A stretch of 8,489 nt of DNA from Nitriliruptoraceae bacterium (GTDB taxonomy: Bacteria > Actinomycetota > Nitriliruptoria > Nitriliruptorales > Nitriliruptoraceae), in contig SLLJ01000049.1 of assembly GCA_007134165.1 (NCBI GenBank), forward strand, positions 1 to 8,489, written 5' to 3'. Below the pieces are notes generated by a model, which ran no database searches, was not told where the DNA came from, and saw only the letters and a list, made by a program, of their open reading frames with translations. Shown one piece after another: positions 1 through 4,532 of the stretch; within the stretch, counting starts at the first letter, position 1; each line of letters begins with the position of its first letter. The translations under genes were made by a program, and so were the position numbers.

Positions 1-890
1 CCTACTCGATCATCGCCCGCGACCCGGTCGAGGGACACATCGGCGTGGCCACCCAGTCGCAGGCGTTCGCGGTCGGCAGCAGCGTGTCCTGGGCGCTGCC
101 GGGGGTGGGCGCGATCGCGACCCAGTCGATGGGCGAGCCGATGTACGGCGAGTTGGGGTTGCACGGACTGTCCGCGGGCCTGACCGCCGAGGAGGCACTG
201 GCGGCGCTGCGCACCGTGGACCCCCACCCTGAGCGCCGCCAGGTGGCCATGGTCGACGCGGCCGGGGAGGTCGCGGCCTACACCGGAGGCGCCTGCGTCG
301 AGGCGGCAGGCCACGTGCAGGGCGAGGGCTGTGCGGCGCTGGCCAACCTGGTGCGCTCCCCCGAGGTGTGGGAGACGATGCTCGCCGCCTACCAGTCCGC
401 CAGCGGTTGGCTGCCCGGACGGCTGGTCGATGCCCTCGAGGCTGCTCAGGACGCCGGCGGTGACCTGCGCGGACGCCGGTCGGCGGCGGTCCTGGTCGTG
501 CGCGCACGACGTTCGGGCCGACCCTGGCACGATCAGGTCGTCGACCTGCGGGTCGACGACCACCCCGAGCCGGTTGGAGAGTTGCGGCGCCTGGTCGCGC
601 ACACCTCGCGCTACCAACGGACCGTCGAGGCCTTCGAGCTTGCCTTGGACGGGGCCGGGGAGGCGGCCGTACAGGCGCTGCCCGACCACGAGCCGGATCC
701 GGGACAGGACCCTGACCTGGCGTTGTGGCGGGCAGTGGTCCTGGCGGCGGCCGGTCACGACGTCGAGGCGGCGGCGCTGGGCTGCGGACTCCAGCGTGAG
801 GCACCGACGTTCGTCGAGGCGGCCCGTCGGTTCGTGCCCGCCGGGCTGATCGACGCCGCGCTGCTCCGCCGGGTGTTGCCAGGCGACTGA
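1..890 (+). CDS. DUF1028 family protein, 5'-truncated by window edge
   Basis: The frame is open from the first base; the first whole codons read YSIIARDP, then GVATQSQAFAVG, GAIATQSMGEPMYG and AGHVQGEGCAALANLVRSPEVW. These are the hallmarks of the DUF1028 family, which normally begins near (M)T-[FY]-S-I-[IV]-A-R-D, so only one or two codons lie outside the window. The GTG at 45 sits inside the conserved N-terminal block and is not the true start. About 295 residues are visible. The N-terminal DUF1028 domain covers roughly residues 1-185 and ends in VDLRVDDHPEPVGELRRLV; an alpha-helical C-terminal part of about 110 residues follows. DUF1028 proteins have been proposed to adopt an Ntn-hydrolase fold, but no substrate is known, so no reaction is assigned. 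I see no signal peptide or membrane segment. The gene is followed by a hairpin and is probably the last of its transcript. Confidence 0.9.
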   Translation, partial: YSIIARDPVEGHIGVATQSQAFAVGSSVSWALPGVGAIATQSMGEPMYGELGLHGLSAGLTAEEALAALRTVDPHPERRQVAMVDAAGEVAAYTGGACVEAAGHVQGEGCAALANLVRSPEVWETMLAAYQSASGWLPGRLVDALEAAQDAGGDLRGRRSAAVLVVRARRSGRPWHDQVVDLRVDDHPEPVGELRRLVAHTSRYQRTVEAFELALDGAGEAAVQALPDHEPDPGQDPDLALWRAVVLAAAGHDVEAAALGCGLQREAPTFVEAARRFVPAGLIDAALLRRVLPGD

Positions 891-903
891 CCGGCGACGG
901 GCC

Positions 904-919
904 GTCACGCTGTCGTGAC
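904..919. terminator. hairpin after DUF1028 gene, probable terminator
   Basis: GTCACG and CGTGAC form a perfect 6-bp stem around a CTGT loop, starting 13 bases after the DUF1028 stop. Flanking GCC (901-903) and GGC (925-927) could lengthen it with a bulge. There is no T-run on either strand, which is common in high-GC actinobacteria but lowers certainty. Being nearly symmetric, it could act in both directions. Confidence 0.4.
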
Positions 920-1165
920 AGGTCGGCTCGTCGAGGTGGCGATCCCCTGGGCCAATGCCGGCTCCTCGGACGCCGGCAGCCTTGGGACCAAGGCGAGGCT
1001 GCGCAGGACCGCCGGGGAACGCTGCTGACCCAGCAGGTCGATGGCGGTCGACGGCAGCAGACCGTCGAGGATGAGCGCCAGAGGGCTTCGGGCCCTACGT
1101 TCGGTAGCCGACGCCGGCCTATGGTGGGGCGTTGGGAGGCGAGCAGGGAGCCCGAGACATGGCAC
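905..1165 (-). CDS. doubtful 86-residue ORF, possible gene remnant
   Basis: This minus-strand frame runs from a GTG at 1163-1165 to a TGA at 905-907. I recognise no family. Its downstream two thirds use mainly G/C-ending codons and read like ordinary protein (for example LILDGLLPSTAIDLLGQQ). The first 25 or so residues use poorer codons and overlap the leader and first codons of the divergent acyltransferase, so the annotated start is unlikely. No convincing ribosome binding site is seen. It may be the C-terminal remnant of a lost gene, or simply a GC-driven open frame. Its stop lies inside the 904-919 hairpin. Confidence 0.2.
   Translation of the reverse strand: MPCLGLPARLPTPHHRPASATERRARSPLALILDGLLPSTAIDLLGQQRSPAVLRSLALVPRLPASEEPALAQGIATSTSRPVTTA
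1120..1125 (+). promoter_or_regulatory. possible -10 element for the WS/DGAT gene
   Basis: TATGGT fits the TAnnnT form of actinobacterial -10 boxes and lies 33 bases before the ATG at 1159, with room for the leader and Shine-Dalgarno site. No good -35 hexamer is seen at 16-19 bases upstream, so this is a weak call. Confidence 0.2.
1146..1150 (+). promoter_or_regulatory. ribosome binding site fixing the WS/DGAT start
   Basis: GGGAG lies 8 bases before the ATG at 1159. It supports that start over the in-frame TTG at 1132, which lies upstream of this site. Confidence 0.6.
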
Positions 1166-2550
1166 GCAACCGGATGTCCAACGCCGACGCCGCCTGGCTG
1201 CACATGGACCGCGCGTCGAACCTGATGATCATCAACGCGGTGATGTGGTTCGACGAACCCGTGGACTGGACGCGGCTGCGCGAGCTCCTGACCCAGCGGC
1301 TGGTCGACCCCTATCCCCGCTTCCGGCAGCGGGCCGACGATCGGCGGACCCCGGTCGGCGCGCTGTACTGGCAGGACGACCCCGACTTCGACCTCGAACA
1401 GCATCTGGTCCACGTCCGGCTGCCGGCACCCGGCGACCAGGCCGCCCTGCACCGCTACATCAGCGACCAACTCTCCCACCCGTTGGATCGGGGCCGAGCG
1501 TTGTGGCAGGCCCACCTCATCGACGGCTACGAGGGCGGAGCCGCCGTCTACACCCGCATCCACCACGCCGTGGCCGATGGCGTGTCCCTCGTTCGGCTGC
1601 TGCTCTCGCTCACCGACGAGCAGCCTGAGGCGCCGCTGTTCGACGCCCCGGAATCCGGTGAGCCGCCCGGCCTGGTACGCCGAGCCCAGCAGGTGGTCGC
1701 CGAGGCGGTCGAGACCACCGGTCACCTCGTGCACGAGGGTTTCGAGGTGCTCACCCATCCCTCCAAGGTCATCGACCTCGTCCAGTTCGCCTTCCGCGGT
1801 ACCCGAGCAGTCGGCAAGACCCTGCTGACCCCGCCCGACTACCGCACGGTGCTCAAGGGCCGGATGGGACCCGCCAAGCAGGCGTTGTGGTCCACGCCGG
1901 TCCCCCTCACCGACGTCAAGGCCATCGGCCGGCAATCGGGGGCCACCGTCAACGACGTGCTGTGCGCGGCGGTGACCGGGGCCCTGCACCGCTACCTCGA
2001 CGACCACGACGACCTGGTGCCGGACCTGCGGGCGTTCGTGCCGTTCAACCTGCGTCCACTGGACGAGCCGATCCCTCGCGAGCTCGGCAACCGCTTCGGC
2101 ATCGTGTTCCTGTCGCTGCCGGTCGGTGAGCACGACCGAGCGGCCCGGCTTGCTGAGGTCAAACGGCGCATGGACGCCATCAAGGCCAGCCCCGAGGGTG
2201 TGGTCGGTTACGGCGTGCTGACCGTGACCGGCATGACCCCCGTGCAGATCGAGCGGGTCATCGTCGACGTGTTCGGCGCCAAGGGCAGCCTGGTGCTGAC
2301 CAACGTGGCCGGTCCGACGCAGGACGTGTTCCTGGCCGGAACCCTCGTGGCAGGTTTCATGGGGTGGGTGCCGGCCACCGGTGGGGTTGCGCTGGGCATC
2401 AGCATCTTCAGCTACCGCGGGGAGGTCACGGTCGGCATCTACGCCGATGCACAGCTCGTGCCCGATCCCGACGCGCTGGTCACGGCGTTCGACGACGAGA
2501 TCGCGGCGATGCTGGCCACCGACCTGTCCGGGGTCGCCGAGACGGCGTGA
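1159..2550 (+). CDS. wax ester synthase/diacylglycerol acyltransferase (WS/DGAT)
   Basis: This gene encodes 463 residues, the usual length for the bacterial WS/DGAT family. The enzyme transfers an acyl group from acyl-CoA to a fatty alcohol or diacylglycerol, giving wax ester or triacylglycerol at the inner face of the membrane. The N-terminal acyltransferase domain (about 1-260) holds the catalytic motif HHAVADG at 135-141 (HHxxxDG; the second His, 136, is the expected base). It also has RALWQAHLIDGY near 113-124, where the family usually has PLW. The C-terminal WS_DGAT_C domain has GATVNDVLCA at 261-270 (the ND motif), RAFVPFNLRP at 291-300, LTNVAGP at 380-386, and GISIFSYRGEVTVGIYAD near the end. 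The ATG is chosen for its GGGAG site and the normal MSxxDAxWLHMDR opening. No partner lipid gene lies beside it, so the substrate (alcohol or diacylglycerol) cannot be told. Its stop overlaps a small ORF by GTGA. Confidence 0.93.
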   Translation: MARNRMSNADAAWLHMDRASNLMIINAVMWFDEPVDWTRLRELLTQRLVDPYPRFRQRADDRRTPVGALYWQDDPDFDLEQHLVHVRLPAPGDQAALHRYISDQLSHPLDRGRALWQAHLIDGYEGGAAVYTRIHHAVADGVSLVRLLLSLTDEQPEAPLFDAPESGEPPGLVRRAQQVVAEAVETTGHLVHEGFEVLTHPSKVIDLVQFAFRGTRAVGKTLLTPPDYRTVLKGRMGPAKQALWSTPVPLTDVKAIGRQSGATVNDVLCAAVTGALHRYLDDHDDLVPDLRAFVPFNLRPLDEPIPRELGNRFGIVFLSLPVGEHDRAARLAEVKRRMDAIKASPEGVVGYGVLTVTGMTPVQIERVIVDVFGAKGSLVLTNVAGPTQDVFLAGTLVAGFMGWVPATGGVALGISIFSYRGEVTVGIYADAQLVPDPDALVTAFDDEIAAMLATDLSGVAETA

Positions 2551-2663
2551 GCCGGCCGGTCAGCGTCGCGGAGTTGGCCGGACCGTTTCGCCGGGTCGGC
2601 CGGCACGTCCGGCATCACCGCAAGGCTTGCGAGCCGCTGCAGGTGCTGGTCGTCGAACGTTGA
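2547..2663 (+). CDS. 38-residue ORF overlapping the WS/DGAT stop (hypothetical)
   Basis: A GTG at 2547-2549 shares bases with the acyltransferase TGA (GTGA), an arrangement typical of translational coupling. The frame is basic (SRPVSVAELAGPFRRVGRHV, then a His/Arg-rich stretch) and ends LQVLVVER-stop. LQVLVVE resembles the first beta strand of response-regulator receiver domains (often LxVLVVEDD), and the same frame continues past the TGA into the first PAS remnant at 2793. It may therefore be the damaged front end of the broken PAS-GGDEF gene, a tiny real protein, or chance. From 2664 to 2738 I see no further recognisable coding sequence. Confidence 0.25.
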   Translation: MSRPVSVAELAGPFRRVGRHVRHHRKACEPLQVLVVER

Positions 2664-2738
2664 GGGTTTCCTCACCGTATCGGTTCACCCCCTCTTGATC
2701 GCGGTCCGGGCGATGCTCTCGAACGCAGACCACCCGTC

Positions 2739-3841
2739 TTGGTCGCCGGTCGGCCCGGGGTGCCGCCCCCAGCGGACCCGAGCTGCCCATCCCACGAGGG
2801 GACGGTCGTCGACGCCAACCCGGCGGCCGGCCGCCTGCTCGTCGTCGCCCGACCCGATGCCCCCGTGGTCTGCAAGCTGATCACCCTCGGAGGTGGAGTC
2901 ACCTACCTCGAGCTGAGCGCCGATCTCACGGGCGATCAGGGCCTACGGCACGTCATCGGACGTGACGTGACCTTGCGCATCCGTGCCGAGCAGCAGCTGC
3001 ATGCCTCCGAGCAGCGCTTCTAAGCCCTACTCGAACGAAACGTCGACGCGATGCTGGGGCTCGACGCCCGACGGCTGCCGACGGCACGCGAACCCGTCCG
3101 CTGACCAGCTGGCGGGGGAACCCACCTCCCGGCGGTTCGGGCGGTCACGGTTCGAGGTCGTCCCCTCGGCCCACGCCGACGAGCTGCGTGCGGCGTTGCG
3201 TGCGGCGTTGGACGGCCGGCTGCGCGAGGACGCCATGGTGCTGTCGCTCGGCCAGGATCCGTCCCGCGACGTCAGCCTCGTGCTGCTGCCAACCATCGTC
3301 GAAGACGAGTTCACTGGCGTGTTCGCCCTGGCCCGTGATGTCACCGAGGAATGCGTGCTTGAGGAGCAGCTGCGTTGCCAGGCGCAACACGATGCGCTGT
3401 CCGGCCTGTCCACCCGGACAGCATTGCGCCGGCGGATGAACGCCGCGTTGGACGCCGGCCGTGCCTTCGGGCTGCTGTTCCCCGACCTCGACGGGGTTCA
3501 AGCATCTCAACCACACGCTCGGTCGGGCTGCCGGAGACGCGGCCATGGTCGCCGTCGCCGAGCGGCTGCGTCGCGCGGTGCGTAAGTCCGACGCTGCCTA
3601 CCGGATGGCCGGTGACGAGTTCTGCGTGCTGGTGGATCCTGCGGACGAGGCCGAGCTGAGTGGTCGACGTGACCGGGTGGCCAGCGTGATCGCCCAGCCG
3701 CTGGCGATCGGCCAGCACCTGGTCCCGATGAGTGCATCGGTCGGGATGCCCCGGTCCCACCCGGAGGATGACGCGGAGGCACTGCTCGCCCGGGCCGACG
3801 AGTCGAGGTAGGCGATCAAGCTGACCCGACCGGGTCGCCGT
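2739..3841 (+). pseudogene. broken PAS-PAS-GGDEF diguanylate cyclase-like gene
   Basis: Three consecutive frames give one sensible protein. Segment 1 (2793-3020) has the PAS opening GTVVDANPAAGRLL, then YLELSADLTGDQGLRHVIGRDVT, a typical PAS/PAC end, and the linker AEQQLHASEQRF. A TAA follows (3021-3023), where the family continues with ALLERNVDAML. One extra C in 3067-3069 moves the frame; omitting it gives LDADGCRRHANPSADQLAG, the start of a second PAS domain. That domain runs to VFALARDVTEE, then LEEQLRCQAQHDALSGL opens the GGDEF domain. One extra G in 3493-3496 shifts the frame again: omitting it gives DLDGFKHLNHTLGRAAGDAA, followed by RMAGDEF (3602-3622; AGDEF instead of GGDEF). A TAG at 3809-3811 sits where a Tyr codon is expected, and the frame continues AIKLTRPGRR. 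The first PAS domain also looks internally shortened. Intact members make c-di-GMP in response to a PAS signal; this copy cannot be translated whole. No EAL domain is seen. The true 5' end is unclear. Confidence 0.85.
3185..3208 (+). repeat. 12-bp tandem repeat, two copies
   Basis: TGCGTGCGGCGT occurs twice in direct succession in the second PAS remnant and encodes the LRAALRAAL helix. Being in frame and helix-compatible, it may be an ancestral family feature and not damage. Confidence 0.6.
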
Positions 3842-3879
3842 GAGCCAGGTGGCGAGGATCCGTTCCGCTCGCAGCCGCG

Positions 3880-3901
3880 GCCGGCTTCGGCTTCGGCCGG
3901 C
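3880..3901 (-). terminator. hairpin directly after the HD gene, possible operon terminator
   Basis: GCCGGC at 3880-3885 and GCCGGC at 3896-3901 can pair around a 10-base loop, immediately downstream of the HD gene's TGA on the minus strand. There is no T-run. The sequence around it repeats GGCTTC (3883-3888, 3889-3894, 3905-3910), so alternative pairings exist. Its place between convergent genes supports a terminator role. Confidence 0.35.
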
Positions 3902-4516
3902 TCAGGCTTCGGCCGCCAGGACGGCTAACTGCTCCACGGTGTGGTCGAGTTCGCGCCGGGCACGGGCCGGCAGCGCCGGGTTCGTGGTGAGGATGTCGGC
4001 GACGCTGCGGTAGTACCAGGCAACCTCGTCGGCGTCGGCGCTGAAGCGGTCCCACACCTGCGCGCCGGGACCGTCCGGATCGGACGCGTCGGCCACGATC
4101 GCGCGCGCGTTGTGCAGTTTGTCACACAGGGAGACGAGCGCGGCCGGGTGCTCGTTCTGCACCAGCGAGCGCAGGTGCTCCAGGTAGGCCTGCTTGCGCG
4201 GCTTCCAAGGCGCCTTGGTCGCGGGGTCCTCGCTGAGCGAGTCCGACAGCGCCTCGACGAGTTCGGCGATCTGCGGGCCGAACCGGACCCGCACATCGTC
4301 CAGGCGGCGTTGGCCCCCGCAATCCTCGACCACGTCGTGCAGGACCGCGGCGGTGGCCTGCACCTCGCCGCCGCCGTGTTCGAGTACCAGCGCGCAGACC
4401 GCCAGCAGGTGGCTGGCGTAGGGGATCCGGGTGCCGGTGCGCAGCTGGCCGTCGTGGGCGGCCAGCGCGTAGCTGACCGCGTCACTGAAGGGTCCGGTCA
4501 GATCCAGGTGGTCCAC
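3902..4516 (-). CDS. RelA/SpoT-type HD domain phosphohydrolase, stand-alone
   Basis: This gene encodes 204 residues made almost entirely of an HD domain of the RelA/SpoT hydrolase (MESH1-like) type, with no synthetase, TGS or ACT part. Visible motifs are AHDGQLRTGTRIPYASH (metal-ligand His 36), LHDVVED with His 60-Asp 61 and Glu 64-Asp 65, and CDKLHNAR with Asp 132 and Asn 136. The later VWDRFSADADEVAWYYRSVADI is typical of small bacterial proteins annotated as HD or ppGpp 3'-pyrophosphohydrolase-like. It probably removes pyrophosphate or phosphate from a nucleotide. (p)ppGpp is the family guess, but NADPH or another nucleotide is equally possible. I chose the GTG at 4516-4514 because GGGAG (4528-4524) precedes it by 7 bases and it leaves a 16-base gap to the ATPase stop. 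The upstream in-frame GTG at 4558 would overlap the ATPase. It is the last gene of the nuclease-ATPase operon. Confidence 0.85.
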   Translation of the reverse strand: MDHLDLTGPFSDAVSYALAAHDGQLRTGTRIPYASHLLAVCALVLEHGGGEVQATAAVLHDVVEDCGGQRRLDDVRVRFGPQIAELVEALSDSLSEDPATKAPWKPRKQAYLEHLRSLVQNEHPAALVSLCDKLHNARAIVADASDPDGPGAQVWDRFSADADEVAWYYRSVADILTTNPALPARARRELDHTVEQLAVLAAEA

Positions 4517-4523
4517 GTGGTTG

Positions 4524-4528
4524 CTCCC
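4524..4528 (-). promoter_or_regulatory. ribosome binding site of the HD gene
   Basis: On the minus strand this reads GGGAG, 7 bases before the GTG at 4516. It lies downstream of the alternative GTG at 4558, so it supports the shorter protein. It overlaps the region just past the ATPase stop, consistent with re-initiation. Confidence 0.55.
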
Positions 4529-4532
4529 GGGT

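Noticed and set aside
10..2133. 707-codon open frame on the minus strand
   Set aside because: It lies opposite the DUF1028 and WS/DGAT genes, whose family motifs are clear. Its translation is low-complexity Arg/Pro/Ala-rich over the second half, as expected of a GC shadow frame.
2576..2601. Hairpin GGCCG(g)ACC / GGTCGGCC after the WS/DGAT stop as a terminator
   Set aside because: It has an 8-bp stem with one bulge and no T-run, and lies within the coupled mini-ORF; such stems arise easily at this GC content.
3461..3811. Independent short GGDEF gene starting at an internal GTG
   Set aside because: The frame begins in the middle of the GGDEF domain and lacks its first helices. The preceding frame carries those helices, so it is the back half of a frameshifted gene.
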